Positions 1 to 9,698 are shown, counted from the stretch's first letter. The stretch: 64,000 nt of DNA from Variovorax ginsengisoli (GCF_006438845.1 NZ_RCZJ01000002.1:571145-635144); one strand, 5' to 3'. Notes: generated from the sequence alone by a model not told the origin. Made by a program: numbers and translations.

Positions 1-1421
1 TTCTCCAGCAGCTCGATCTCGTAGACGGCGCCCAGGCCGCCGCGGTACTGGCCGTCACCGCCGGAGTCGGCGCGCAGCGACCACTCGGTAAAGCGCACCG
101 GGTAGGCGGCTTCGAGGATTTCCAGCGGCGGGATCGTTGCGGTCGAGATCGGCGCATTGCCGTGCGCCAGCCCGTCGCCGGCCGAGTGGCCGCCATGGCC
201 ACCGCCGAAGAAACTGAACATGACCCAGCGCTGGCCTTCACGGCCGGGGTCGCTGCGGTGGCCCGCGATCGACAGCGCGTTGATGGTGCCGTAGGCATGC
301 GCCACCGCGCGCGACGGGTCGGCCTGCGCCGCGGCGCTGAAGATCACGTCGATCATGCGCAGGATGGTTTCGGTGTAGCCGCCCATCGGGCGCGGGCGCT
401 CGGCGCTGATCACCAGCTTGTCGGGGATCACGAAGTCCACCGCATCGAGCACGCCGGCGTTCGCGGGCACGTCGGGGAACAGGTGCTTGAGCGCGACATA
501 GCAGGCGGCCACCGCGGTGGCGCGCGAGATGTTGACCGGCCCCGCGCATTGCGGCGAGGTGCGCGAGAAGTCGAGCGACAGCCGCTCGCCGGCCACCGTC
601 ATGTCCAGCGCGATGGTCAGCGGCACGTTGGTGATGCCGTCGTTGTCGAGCACGTCCTCGAAGCTGTAGCGCCCGTCGGGCAGCGCGGCGATGTGCGAGC
701 GCATCAGGCGCAGCGCGCGGCTGCGCAGTTCGCCCAGCGCGTTCAGCACCAGGTCGTCGCCGTACTCGTCGAGCAGGCCGTTCAGCCGCTTCTCGCCGAG
801 TTCGAGCGCCGCGAGTTGGCCGTTCAGGTCGCCCCACAGACTGTCGGGCAGGCGCGTGTTGGCCTGCAGGATGGCGAGCACGTCGGCGTCGAGCTGGCCG
901 CCCCGCACGATGCGCACCGAGGGGATCTGCACCGCCTCCTGCCAGCACTCGGTCGCTGCCGGGTTGTAGTTGCCCGGCACCGCGCCGCCCACGTCGTGCC
1001 AGTGCGCGGCCGACGCCATGTAGCAGTACAGCTTTCCGTTGCGGAAGAAGGGCTTGACCAGCTTGAAGTCGTTGGCGTGCGTGCCGCCCTCGTAGGCGTC
1101 GTTGCTGATCCAGATGTCGCCGTCCTGCATGCCGCCGCGCGACGCGGCCGCGAGGGCCGTGGCGCGCACCGCGAAGGCCATGGCACCGACAAACACCGGC
1201 AGGCCCGACTTGCCCTGCACCAGCGTGTCGCCGGTGGTGGCGTCGTACAGGCCATGGCAGGCGTCGTGTGCCTCGGCAATGATGGGATTGAACGCGCTGC
1301 GATACAGCGTCGCGTCCATCTCGTCGGCCACCTGTTCGAGGCGGCCACGCAGCACGGCGAGCGTGACGGGGTCGAGCATGGCGGACGCTGAGGACGCGTC
1401 TGCGGCGTGGGTTTCAGGCAT
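1..1421 (-). CDS. Hydantoinase B/oxoprolinase family protein (3' end outside window)
   Basis: This is the HyuB-type subunit of the N-methylhydantoinase / 5-oxoprolinase / acetone carboxylase superfamily, which cleaves or carboxylates cyclic amides and ketones, usually with a HyuA ATPase partner. About 473 codons are present and the reading frame leaves the window at base 1, where family members of about 550-590 residues would need only some 100 more. The N-terminal segment (LDPVTLAVLRGRLEQVADEM) and the later GGYTETILRMIDVIF stretch are typical of HyuB. The start ATG (1419-1421) overlaps the stop of the LeuD-like gene by 8 bases, so it is translationally coupled to the isomerase genes. No HyuA lies upstream; it could follow beyond the window. 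The true substrate cannot be read from the sequence. Confidence 0.85.
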   Translation of the reverse strand, partial: MPETHAADASSASAMLDPVTLAVLRGRLEQVADEMDATLYRSAFNPIIAEAHDACHGLYDATTGDTLVQGKSGLPVFVGAMAFAVRATALAAASRGGMQDGDIWISNDAYEGGTHANDFKLVKPFFRNGKLYCYMASAAHWHDVGGAVPGNYNPAATECWQEAVQIPSVRIVRGGQLDADVLAILQANTRLPDSLWGDLNGQLAALELGEKRLNGLLDEYGDDLVLNALGELRSRALRLMRSHIAALPDGRYSFEDVLDNDGITNVPLTIALDMTVAGERLSLDFSRTSPQCAGPVNISRATAVAACYVALKHLFPDVPANAGVLDAVDFVIPDKLVISAERPRPMGGYTETILRMIDVIFSAAAQADPSRAVAHAYGTINALSIAGHRSDPGREGQRWVMFSFFGGGHGGHSAGDGLAHGNAPISTATIPPLEILEAAYPVRFTEWSLRADSGGDGQYRGGLGAVYEIELLE

Positions 1422-1920
1422 CGAGGGGTTCCTTGCCAGCACGCTGGCGCAATTGATTGACCAGTCCGCCGGCGCGGACCATGTCGAGAAGAAAACGGGG
1501 GATCGGTTCGCACGCGAGGTGACGGCCGTCGGGCGCCGTCACGGCCGGCGCATCGGCATCGAAGGCAATGTGCTCGCCGTCGTGCAGCGACTCGGCCTCG
1601 GCACAGGTCAGCAGCAGCAGCCCGACGTTGAAGGCGTTGCGAAAGTAAAGACCGCTGTACGACGGCGCGATGACCGCGGCCACGCCCAGGTGCACCAGTG
1701 CGGCGGCCGCCTGTTCGCGCGACGAGCCGATGCCGAAATTGGGGCCGGCGACGAGCACGTCGCCACGCCGCACCTCGCGCGCGAATTCGGGCCGCACGGC
1801 TTCGAGGCAGTGCGTCGCGATGACGTCGATGCCGTGCTTCATCGCATGGCCGGGCGCCAGCAGGTCGGTGTCGACATCGGCGCCCAGGCGCCAGACACGG
1901 TGGGTCAGCGCCGCGTTCAT
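1414..1920 (-). CDS. Aconitase-superfamily small subunit (LeuD/homoaconitase-like)
   Basis: A 168-residue swivel-domain subunit of a 3-isopropylmalate dehydratase or homoaconitase-type enzyme. The substrate-binding GSSREQ motif is at residues 65-70, and the DVDTDLLAP segment near residues 15-23 corresponds to the family's DxDTDxIxP loop. It would pair with the large subunit encoded just upstream (4-base ATGA overlap) to interconvert hydroxyacids through an unsaturated intermediate. The length fits the short archaeal/homoaconitase type of LeuD rather than the roughly 200-residue enzyme of leucine synthesis. Its place between a Liv/Bug uptake system and a hydantoinase subunit points to catabolism of an unsaturated or hydroxylated dicarboxylate, not leucine synthesis. 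That role is inferred. Confidence 0.85.
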   Translation of the reverse strand: MNAALTHRVWRLGADVDTDLLAPGHAMKHGIDVIATHCLEAVRPEFAREVRRGDVLVAGPNFGIGSSREQAAAALVHLGVAAVIAPSYSGLYFRNAFNVGLLLLTCAEAESLHDGEHIAFDADAPAVTAPDGRHLACEPIPRFLLDMVRAGGLVNQLRQRAGKEPLDA

Positions 1921-3203
1921 GCGAGCACCTCGCGCGGGTCGGTGACAAAGCCGCGCAACGCCGCGGCGGCCACGGTGTAGGGCGAGCCCAGGTACACCTG
2001 CGCGCTCGGCGAGCCCATGCGGCCCTTGAAATTGCGCGCGGTGGTCGAGATGACGGTCACGTCGTCGCCCATCGGGTCGCCGTAGCCGGAGCAGGCGCCG
2101 CAGGCGGTCGGGAACAGTTCGGCGCCGGCGTCCAGCAGCACCTGCAGCACGCCCTCGTCACGCGCCTGCTCCTGGTCCTGGATGCTGGCGGGCGCGACGA
2201 TCAGGCGGATGCCCGACGCCACCCTGTGCCCGCGCAGCACCTGCGCGGCGGCGCGCAGGTCGTCGAGCTTGGCACCGGTGCAGGCGCCGATGTAGGCCAC
2301 GTCGACCGGCGTGCCGGCATAGCGGCTCACGCCGTACGCATTGGCCGGGCTGTGCGGCGCGGCGACATAGGGTTCGAGCGTCGATGCATCGAAGCGATGG
2401 CGCGTGAGTTCTGCGCCTTCGTCGGTGAACCACGGCGCCATGTCGACCGGCGGTGCGCCGGCCTCGGCCAGGAAAGCGGCGGTGGTCGTGTCGGGCGCGA
2501 TCAGGCCGGTCTGCGCACCGAGCTCGGCGCTCATGTTCGACAGCGTCATGCGCTCCTGCATCGACAGCGCCTGCACCGCCGGGCCGGCGAATTCCACGGC
2601 CTGGTAGCGGCCGCCGTTCATGCCGAAGCGGCCGATCATGTGAAGCATCATGTCCTTGGCGGTCACGCCGCGTGGCAGTGCGCCGTCCCACCACATCTGG
2701 ATCGTCTCGGGCACGCGCAGCCAGATCTCGCCGGTGACCACCACGCCCAGCATCTCGGTGCTGCCGACGCCGAACATGTAGGCGCCGAAGGCGCCGCCGG
2801 TGGGCGAATGCGAATCGCCGCCCACGCACAACATGCCCGGCCGGATGTGGCCGTGCTGCGGCACCACCACGTGGCAGATGCCCTGGCTGTCGTACACATG
2901 CGGCAGCTGCTGGTCACGCGCCCACTCGCGGGCGATGCGCACAATGCGGCGCGAGTCGTCGTCGCGTTCGGGCACGTAGTGGTCCATCACGAGCACCACG
3001 CGCGAGCGGTCCCAGATCTGCGCACCCAGTTCCTCGAGCATCGGCTTCAGGCGCCGCGGGCCGGAGGAGTCGTGGAACATCGCGAGGTCGACACCGCAGG
3101 TGACGATCTCGCCCACCGCCACCGCTGCACGGCCGCTGGCGTGCGCGATGAGCTTCTGCGCCAGCGTCTGTGCCTTCGCGCCGGAAGAGGCCATCGACGT
3201 CAT
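1917..3203 (-). CDS. Aconitase-superfamily large subunit (LeuC/homoaconitase-like)
   Basis: A 428-residue catalytic subunit of the LeuC/HacA type, expected to carry a [4Fe-4S] cluster and dehydrate or isomerise a hydroxyacid. The three cluster cysteines are visible as Cys308 (in GACTGAK), Cys368 and Cys371 (in TACGACSG). The family usually has SCTNGR around the first cysteine; here Asn and Arg are replaced by Gly and Lys, which suggests a substrate other than isopropylmalate. The GGDSHSPTGGAFG segment (residues 128-140) and GVGSTEM are conserved family motifs. The start ATG overlaps the stop of the preceding Bug-type receptor gene by 4 bases, and the stop overlaps the LeuD-like start by 4. 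Alternatives are maleate hydratase, dimethylmalate dehydratase or a new activity. Confidence 0.87.
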   Translation of the reverse strand: MTSMASSGAKAQTLAQKLIAHASGRAAVAVGEIVTCGVDLAMFHDSSGPRRLKPMLEELGAQIWDRSRVVLVMDHYVPERDDDSRRIVRIAREWARDQQLPHVYDSQGICHVVVPQHGHIRPGMLCVGGDSHSPTGGAFGAYMFGVGSTEMLGVVVTGEIWLRVPETIQMWWDGALPRGVTAKDMMLHMIGRFGMNGGRYQAVEFAGPAVQALSMQERMTLSNMSAELGAQTGLIAPDTTTAAFLAEAGAPPVDMAPWFTDEGAELTRHRFDASTLEPYVAAPHSPANAYGVSRYAGTPVDVAYIGACTGAKLDDLRAAAQVLRGHRVASGIRLIVAPASIQDQEQARDEGVLQVLLDAGAELFPTACGACSGYGDPMGDDVTVISTTARNFKGRMGSPSAQVYLGSPYTVAAAALRGFVTDPREVLA

Positions 3204-4165
3204 TCCGGTTTGGCTCCCGAGAACTTCACGACCTTGGCCCAGCGCGGGATCTCGCTCTGCACGAACGCGGCGAACTGCTCGGGCGAATTGCCCACAGGAA
3301 TGGCGCCTTCGGTTTCCAGCCGCTTGCGCATGTCGGGTTGCTGCAGGGCCTGGCGCGCTGCGTCGCCGAGCCGGCGCGCCACGTCGGCCGGCAGGCGCGC
3401 CGGGCCGAAGAGGCCGAACCAGGCGCTCGATTCATAACCCGGCAACGCCTCGGCGATGGCGGGCACGTCCGGAAACGCAGGCAGCCGCTTGGCGGTGGTC
3501 ACGCCCAGCGCCTTGAGCTTGCCGGCCTGGATGTGCGCCTTGACGTTGCCGACCGCGGCGAACATGAGCTGAACCTGCCCCGCCAGCAGGTCCTGCACGG
3601 CGGGCGCAGTGCCCTTGTACGGAATGTTCACGATGTCGACGCCCGACTGCATCTTGAATTCTTCGCCGGCCATGTGCAGCGACGAGCCCACGGCGCCGAT
3701 GGCAAAGTTGAGCTGGCCGGGCTTGGCCTTGGCCAGCGCGATGAGCTCGCGCACGTCCTTGGCCGCCACGCTCGGGTGGGCCACCAGGATCGACGGCGAC
3801 GTGGCCACGCAGGTGAGCGCGGTGAAGTCCTTCACCGGGTCGAAAGGCAGCGACGGGTACAGCGTCGCATTGATCGCATGGCTGGTGAAGCTCATGAGCA
3901 GCGTGTTGCCGTCCGGCGCGGCCTTGGCGACCGCATCGGCGGCGATGTTGCCGCCGGCGCCGGGTCGGTTCTCGACGATGACGTTGCGCCCCAGCGCGGG
4001 GCCCATGCTCACGGCGAGCGACCGCGCCAGCGTGTCGGTGGAGCCGCCCGCCGGCGCGCCGACGAGGATGCGCACCGGCGCGCCACCGATCTGCGCGCGG
4101 GCGCCGACGGCGAAAGTCAGCGCCGCCAGGGCGGGCGGGGCGATGAGCAGGTCACGGCGTTTCAT
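3200..4165 (-). CDS. Bug/TctC-family periplasmic solute receptor
   Basis: A 321-residue extracytoplasmic receptor of the tripartite tricarboxylate transporter (TctC/Bug) family, which binds carboxylates in the periplasm. A signal peptide is visible (MKRRDLLIAPPALAALTFAV, cleavage probably after GARA). Family segments include VGAPAGGSTDTLAR near the N-terminus, VENRPGAGGNIAADAV and VNIPYKGTAPAVQDLLAGQV. I chose the ATG at 4163-4165 because it begins the signal peptide and has AAGGAG a few bases upstream; the frame is open further upstream but that extension is not signal-like. No TctA/TctB membrane genes are here, which is common for orphan Bug proteins in Comamonadaceae and Bordetella. It lies between livF and the isomerase genes, so it may sense or deliver the same substrate. 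Confidence 0.9.
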   Translation of the reverse strand: MKRRDLLIAPPALAALTFAVGARAQIGGAPVRILVGAPAGGSTDTLARSLAVSMGPALGRNVIVENRPGAGGNIAADAVAKAAPDGNTLLMSFTSHAINATLYPSLPFDPVKDFTALTCVATSPSILVAHPSVAAKDVRELIALAKAKPGQLNFAIGAVGSSLHMAGEEFKMQSGVDIVNIPYKGTAPAVQDLLAGQVQLMFAAVGNVKAHIQAGKLKALGVTTAKRLPAFPDVPAIAEALPGYESSAWFGLFGPARLPADVARRLGDAARQALQQPDMRKRLETEGAIPVGNSPEQFAAFVQSEIPRWAKVVKFSGAKPE

Positions 4166-4193
4166 CGGAGTCTCCTTTGTCGATGTGCAGGGC

Positions 4194-4900
<707 letters not shown>

Positions 4901-4904
<4 letters not shown>

Positions 4905-5662
4905 GGGGTCGCTCCTGCTGCGGCCTTGCGCAAACGCGCCGCAGTGCCGTGTCCGAGGTACGCCTCGACCACGCGGTCATCGGCGGTGACCTGCGCCGGG
5001 CTGCCCTCGGCGATCAGCTGTCCCTGGGCCAGCACCCACACATGTTCGGCAAGGTTCATCACGGCCTGCATCACGTGCTCGATCATGAGCACGGTCACGC
5101 CGCTGTCGGCGATGCCGCGCACCACCGGCATCATCTCGGCGATCTCCTGCGGGTTGAGGCCCGCGAGCACCTCGTCGAGCAGCAGCAGGCGGGGCCGGGT
5201 GGCGAGCGCGCGGGCAAGTTCGAGACGCTTGCGGCCGGCCACGGTGAGGTCCGATGCCGGCTTGTCGAGCTGGGGCGCGAGGCCCACGCGCTGTGCGACT
5301 TCATCGGCACTGCGCAAAGCCTCGGCACGGTCGCGCACATGCAAGTGCGCGCCCACCGCGATGTTCTCGCGCACGGTCTGGGCCGCGAAAGGCTTCACGA
5401 TCTGAAAGGTGCGCGTCATGCCGAGCACCGCGTTGCGGTGCGGTTCGCGCCCGGTGATGTCCTGGCCAGCGAAGCGCACGGTGCCGCTGTCCGGCTTGAG
5501 AAACCCCGACATCAGCGCGAACAGCGTCGTCTTGCCCGCGCCGTTCGGCCCGATCAGTGCGGTCAGGCTGTGCGGGGCGACCGCGAGGCTCACGTTCTGC
5601 ACAGCCTTGAGGCCGCCGAAGGCGCGCGAAATGCCCTCGAGCTTCAGCAGCGGCTCAGTCAT
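4901..5662 (-). CDS. livG: Branched-chain amino acid-type ABC transporter ATPase LivG
   Basis: A 253-residue ABC ATPase partner of LivF. Walker A is GPNGAGKTT at residues 38-46, and the Walker B region reads LLLLDEVLAGLNP. The signature region reads LTVAGRKRLELARAL in place of the more usual LSYGQQRRLEIARAL, a variant found in a subgroup of LivG proteins and not a sign of inactivation by itself. The start overlaps the livM stop by 8 bases and the stop overlaps the livF start by 4, so the transporter genes are tightly coupled. Confidence 0.93.
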
Positions 5663-6647
5663 GCTTGCCTCCCCGGGCGTTCCACAGCTGGCGCACCGAC
5701 AGCCCCACGCCCGCGACGCCGCGTGGCAGGAAGATCACGATGAGCACCAGCACCGTGCCGTAGATCACCATGTTGATGCCCGGCAGCTCGCCGAACAGGT
5801 TGCGCGTCAGGTCTGCCAGCAGGTGCAGCACGGCGGCGCCCAGCACCGGACCCCACAGCGTGCCCATGCCGCCCACGATGGCTGCCACCAGCGCCTCGAC
5901 CGAGACCACAGAACCGTAGGCGATGCCCGCATCGATGTACTGGAACACCTGCACGTAGAACGCGCCCGCCGCGCCCATGAAGGCCGCGGAAATGCCGATG
6001 GCCGCCAGCTTGACGCGGAACGGATCGACGCCGACGGCGCGCGCGGCATCCTCGTTGTCGCGCACCGCCTGCAGGTAGGCACCGAAGCGGCCATTGCGCA
6101 ACCACCAGGTGACGAGCAGCGCGACGACGACCATCGACAGCACCAGCCACAGATAGCCGCCACGCGACGCGAACTGCATGTTGCCCACCGATTCGCGCAG
6201 CGGCACCATGAGGCCGACGCCGCCACCGGTGAAAGGCACCGAGGTCGCAACGATCCGGAACACCTCGGCGAACGCCAGCGTGACGAGTGCGAAGTAGGAG
6301 CCCTTCAGGCCGTAGCGGAAGGTGAGCGCGCCGACGAACAGCCCGACCAGCGCTGCACCGGCGACCGCCATCGGCAGCGCGATCCACGCGTTGATGCCGC
6401 CCTGCAACTGCGCAATGGCCTGGATGTAGGCCCCGGTGCCGAAGAACAGTGCATGGCCGAACGAAAACTGCCCGCCGAAACCGCCGAGGATGTTCCAGGC
6501 CTGCGCGATGAGCGTGGCATAGAGCGCCATCATCACGAAGTTGAGAACGACGCCCGAGGTCGTCACCAGCGGCACGCAGGCGACGGCCACCGCAAACAGC
6601 GCAATGCTGGCCAATTGCTTGGCTCCCGAGTTCATTCGCGCGCTCAT
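5655..6647 (-). CDS. livM: Branched-chain amino acid-type ABC transporter permease LivM
   Basis: A 330-residue inner-membrane permease with about eight to ten hydrophobic segments. The AWNILGGFGGQFSFGHALFF segment is the conserved LivM feature, and the GGMGTLWGPVLGAA stretch is the cytoplasmic loop that contacts the ATPases. A second candidate start (MNSGAKQ) lies four codons downstream. It overlaps livH by 4 bases and livG by 8. It forms the transmembrane channel with LivH. Confidence 0.93.
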   Translation of the reverse strand: MSARMNSGAKQLASIALFAVAVACVPLVTTSGVVLNFVMMALYATLIAQAWNILGGFGGQFSFGHALFFGTGAYIQAIAQLQGGINAWIALPMAVAGAALVGLFVGALTFRYGLKGSYFALVTLAFAEVFRIVATSVPFTGGGVGLMVPLRESVGNMQFASRGGYLWLVLSMVVVALLVTWWLRNGRFGAYLQAVRDNEDAARAVGVDPFRVKLAAIGISAAFMGAAGAFYVQVFQYIDAGIAYGSVVSVEALVAAIVGGMGTLWGPVLGAAVLHLLADLTRNLFGELPGINMVIYGTVLVLIVIFLPRGVAGVGLSVRQLWNARGGKHD

Positions 6648-7516
6648 GCCTTGGCCCCGAACATGCCCTGCGGGCGGAACAGCACCACGCCGATGAAGAT
6701 GGCGAAGATGCCGATCTGCCCGAGCGATTCACCGAGATACAGGCCGCCCAGCGACTCGACCACGCCCACGAGGAAGCCGCCGACCAACGCCCCCATGAAG
6801 CTGCCCATGCCCCCCAGCACCACGATCGTGAAAGCGACCAGGACGAAGCCGTTGCCGACCTGCGGATTGACGTAATACGCCGGCAGCAGAAAACAGGCCG
6901 CCGCGCCGAGGCAGGCAAGCCCGATGCCGAAGCTCATCGCATACACGTGGTCGACGTCGATGCCCATGAGCTTGGCGCCTTCCTTCTCCTTGGCGACCGC
7001 GCGAATGGCGCGGCCGAGGTCGGTGCGTCCCATGATCCAGAACAGGATGGCCGAGACCACCAGCGCGCCGGCGAAGGCCACCAGCTTGGGCACCGCGATC
7101 ATGGCGGGGCCGATGGCCACGGTGCTCAGCGAGTAGGCGGTGTCGATGCTGCGCGTGTCCGACTTGAAGAACAGCAGCGCCAGGTTCTCCATGACGATGG
7201 CGATGCCGAGCGTCGCCAACAGGATGTTCTCGTCCTTGCCATGGCCCGCCCGGTTGATGACCACGCGCTGCAGCGCATAGCCCAGCGCGAACATGCCTAG
7301 GATGGCGATCGGCAGCGCCATGTACGGGTCGATGCCCCAGCGTTCCTTCAGGAAGTAGACCGCGTAAAGGGCCAGCATCAGGCTGGCACCGTGCGCGAAG
7401 TTGATGATGTGCAGCACGCCGTAGATCAGCGTCAGCCCCACGGCGATCAGCGCATAGACGGCGCCCGTGGTCAGCCCGTTGAGGACCGAGGGAAAGAGAA
7501 TGCTGAAGTCGAACAT
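6644..7516 (-). CDS. livH: Branched-chain amino acid-type ABC transporter permease LivH
   Basis: A 290-residue inner-membrane permease. The N-terminal LNGLTTGAVYALIAVGLTLIYGVLHIINFAHG region is the LivH hallmark, and VLGGMGSFMGALVGGFLVG is the conserved EAA-like loop. Its start lies 18 bases after the stop of the receptor gene, and its stop overlaps the livM start by 4 bases. It belongs to the same GntR-controlled operon. Confidence 0.93.
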   Translation of the reverse strand: MFDFSILFPSVLNGLTTGAVYALIAVGLTLIYGVLHIINFAHGASLMLALYAVYFLKERWGIDPYMALPIAILGMFALGYALQRVVINRAGHGKDENILLATLGIAIVMENLALLFFKSDTRSIDTAYSLSTVAIGPAMIAVPKLVAFAGALVVSAILFWIMGRTDLGRAIRAVAKEKEGAKLMGIDVDHVYAMSFGIGLACLGAAACFLLPAYYVNPQVGNGFVLVAFTIVVLGGMGSFMGALVGGFLVGVVESLGGLYLGESLGQIGIFAIFIGVVLFRPQGMFGAKA

Positions 7517-7534
7517 CCGGCGTCGCGATCCCGA

Positions 7535-8737
7535 TCAGGCCTTGAGCGGAAAGATCGGATCCACTTCGCGGTAGTCGCGCGGAATGATCACCTTGATGTC
7601 GTTCTTCACCACCTGCGTCATCAACGGCTGCGCGCCCTCGTTCTGCCCATTGACGAACTTCGTGGGACCGTACGGCATGATGTGATTCGAGAAGCTGCTC
7701 TTCTCCAGCGCATCGACGATGGCCGCGCGATCCATCGACTTCGCGCGCTCGACGGCATCGGCCAGCAGCCACATCGCGGTGTAGGTCATGAAGACCTCGT
7801 AGCTGAAGAACTGGCCCTTGGCCTCGACCCGCTTGCGCAGTTCCTGCGAGCGCTTGTCCTTGGGGTTGAACCAGTGGTTGCAGTCGATGATGCCGTTGGC
7901 CGCGTCCGGAAATTCCTTGACGAACTTGTAGCTCGACGCCGCACCACCCAGCACCGAGAAGATCGCCTTCGGCACCACCTTCTGCTGCTGCATGGTGCGC
8001 ACCAGCAGCGCGTATTCGTTGTAGTAGTTCGCGGGGATCACGATGTCGGGGTTGACCGACTTCATGCGCAGCACGATGTTGTTGAAGTCGCGCGTGGGGT
8101 TGGCGTGCTTCACCACCTCCTTCACGTCGAAGCCGTAGCCTGGCAGTTCGCGCGACAGCAGCGCCGCCGTGCCGGCGCCGAACAGCGACTCCTCGTGGAT
8201 GATCATCACCGTCTTGGCCGGGCTGCCCGCGGCCTTGTTGAGCACCAGCAGGTTGGCGATGGCGACCTCGGTCGATTTCTTGTAGCCGGGCCCGAAACGG
8301 AAGGTGTTCTTCAGGCCACGCTCGACGATCTGGTCGGCCACGCCGACGTCGACGACGTGCGGCAGGTTGTACTTCGCGGCGGCCTGGGTGGTGGCCAGGC
8401 AGATCGCCGAGGCGAAGGCGCCGACGATGGCGGACACGCCGGCCTCGTTCATCTTCTCGACTTCTGCGGCGCCGGCCTGAGGCTGCGACTGGGCGTCGCC
8501 GAGCACGGCCTCGAGCTTGGCGCCGCCCAGCGACTTGATGCCGCCCGCAGCATTGATGTCCTCGATCGCCATCAGCGCGCCAAGGCGGCACTGCTGCCCC
8601 GAATAGGCCAGCGCACCCGTGACCGGATGCAGCACACCGACCTTGACGGTCTTGGGCTGCGCGCCCGCGACGAGCGGGTAAGCGATGGCCGAGGCCAGGG
8701 CGGCGGTTTGCGAGACGAAGCGGCGACGGTTCTGCAT
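7535..8737 (-). CDS. Liv-type ABC transporter substrate-binding protein
   Basis: A 400-residue periplasmic receptor (Peripla_BP_6 / LivK class) for the adjacent importer. The N-terminus MQNRRRFVSQTAALASAIAY is a signal peptide with a twin-arginine-like RRRF, cleaved probably after AGA. The mature protein begins with the family pattern VKVGVLHPVTGALAYSGQQ. The start at 8735-8737 has AAGGAAAG upstream; a longer in-frame extension exists but has no signal-peptide character. Later features (VVDVGVADQIVERG, RFGPGYKKSTE, SLFGAGTAALLSRELP) match receptors annotated for amides or branched amino acids without defining the ligand. Confidence 0.92.
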   Translation of the reverse strand: MQNRRRFVSQTAALASAIAYPLVAGAQPKTVKVGVLHPVTGALAYSGQQCRLGALMAIEDINAAGGIKSLGGAKLEAVLGDAQSQPQAGAAEVEKMNEAGVSAIVGAFASAICLATTQAAAKYNLPHVVDVGVADQIVERGLKNTFRFGPGYKKSTEVAIANLLVLNKAAGSPAKTVMIIHEESLFGAGTAALLSRELPGYGFDVKEVVKHANPTRDFNNIVLRMKSVNPDIVIPANYYNEYALLVRTMQQQKVVPKAIFSVLGGAASSYKFVKEFPDAANGIIDCNHWFNPKDKRSQELRKRVEAKGQFFSYEVFMTYTAMWLLADAVERAKSMDRAAIVDALEKSSFSNHIMPYGPTKFVNGQNEGAQPLMTQVVKNDIKVIIPRDYREVDPIFPLKA

Positions 8738-8765
8738 GAGGGGCTTTCCTTTTGGGGCTGAGGCG

Positions 8766-9563
8766 CTAGTTGAAGGGGGCGGACAGGGAATCGTTGACCC
8801 ACACCTTGGCATCGATGCCGCCCACGCGGGACAGTTGCATCTCGTAGGTGTAGCGGTCGGGGCGGTAGAAGCCGTGCAGCCACAGCACCGGCCGGTCGGC
8901 GTCGTCGAAGACCAGGCGGCGCACCGCGAGCAGCGCCGAACCCACGGAGATCTCGAGGTGCTCGGCGAGCACGTTGTCGGCCAGTCGCGCCGACAGCGTC
9001 TGGTAGGCACGACCGACCTTCACGCCCGATTCCTCGAGCAATACAAGGATCGGCTTCTTTGCGAGTTCGCGGCGGCCGAAACGCCGCGCAATCTCGGCGG
9101 GCACATAGGTGGTGATGTGGGACAGCGGCCCTTCGCCGGTCGAACGCACGCGCATCGCCTTCTGGACCGAGTCGCCGAGCTTGAGCTGCAGTGCGTCGGC
9201 CACCTGGGTCGAGGCCGTGATGGTCGCTACGTCGATCACCTTGACCGAGGTGTGCAGGCCCATCGTGACCAAGTTCTCCAGCAGGCCGCGCAGGTTGGCG
9301 CGGGCCATGCCCTCGCTGCCGACGCGTGGGTCGTTGCTTGCCGACGCCGGTACCGGTCGCGTGCGGCGTCCGGGGGTGCGGGAGATCAGGCCCTCGCTCG
9401 ACAGGCGCTCCAGCGCGCGGCGCACCGTGACGCGAGCGACGCCGAACTGTTCCATGAGCGCCAGTTCGCCAGGCAATCCTTCGACGGCGAAGCGGCCTTC
9501 ATCGAGTTGCTCGCGCAGCACCAGATAAATCTGATGGTATTTCGGCAAGGGCATCTGCGACAT
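8766..9563 (-). CDS. GntR-family regulator, HutC/UTRA subfamily
   Basis: A 265-residue DNA-binding regulator. Residues 1-75 form the GntR winged helix-turn-helix (KYHQIYLVLREQL, then GVARVTVRRALERLSSEGLI), followed by a basic linker rich in Arg. Residues from about 100 are a UTRA ligand-binding domain (SHITTYVPAEIARRFG, VRRLVFDDADRPVLWLHGFY). It is the first gene of the operon and lies 28 bases before the receptor gene, so it probably represses its own operon and is released by the imported compound or a metabolite. A candidate operator/promoter is described at 9594-9606. Confidence 0.9.
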   Translation of the reverse strand: MSQMPLPKYHQIYLVLREQLDEGRFAVEGLPGELALMEQFGVARVTVRRALERLSSEGLISRTPGRRTRPVPASASNDPRVGSEGMARANLRGLLENLVTMGLHTSVKVIDVATITASTQVADALQLKLGDSVQKAMRVRSTGEGPLSHITTYVPAEIARRFGRRELAKKPILVLLEESGVKVGRAYQTLSARLADNVLAEHLEISVGSALLAVRRLVFDDADRPVLWLHGFYRPDRYTYEMQLSRVGGIDAKVWVNDSLSAPFN

Positions 9564-9593
9564 GCGCCCGATGGTTTGCCAGTTCTAATGTTC

Positions 9594-9606
9594 TGTCAAT
9601 GAGACA
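9594..9606. promoter_or_regulatory. Candidate operator and -35 box of the GntR/Liv operon
   Basis: The short inverted repeat TGTC-AATGA-GACA sits 31-43 bases before the regulator start. Read on the minus strand, its inner part supplies a perfect -35 hexamer TTGACA (9599-9594). A weak -10 (AACCAT) follows after 17 bases. A wider arm pair AATGT/ACATT (9587-9591 and 9604-9608) partly overlaps it. An inverted repeat covering the -35 box of an autoregulated GntR gene is what repression would need, but no binding consensus was tested. Confidence 0.4.
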
Positions 9607-9610
9607 TTTG

Positions 9611-9650
9611 AAAACGAAGCAGGGCGCCGCACGGTGGTGCGGCGCCCTGC
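9611..9650 (-). terminator. Rho-independent terminator of the FAH/SDR operon
   Basis: A perfect 14-base inverted repeat (arms 9619-9632 and 9637-9650, loop 9633-9636) lies 49 bases beyond the stop of the hydrolase gene. On the minus strand the stem is followed by TTCGTTTT, a T-rich tail. It closes the leftward sugar-acid operon and insulates it from the GntR/Liv operon. Confidence 0.88.
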
Positions 9651-9698
9651 TCAAGGTGCACCTTCAGCGGGCGGACCGGCTCGGCCCGCGACGCATGC

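Noticed and set aside
1414..3203. LeuC/LeuD of leucine synthesis
   Set aside because: The short homoaconitase-type sizes, the altered cluster-site residues and the catabolic operon setting do not fit the biosynthetic enzyme.
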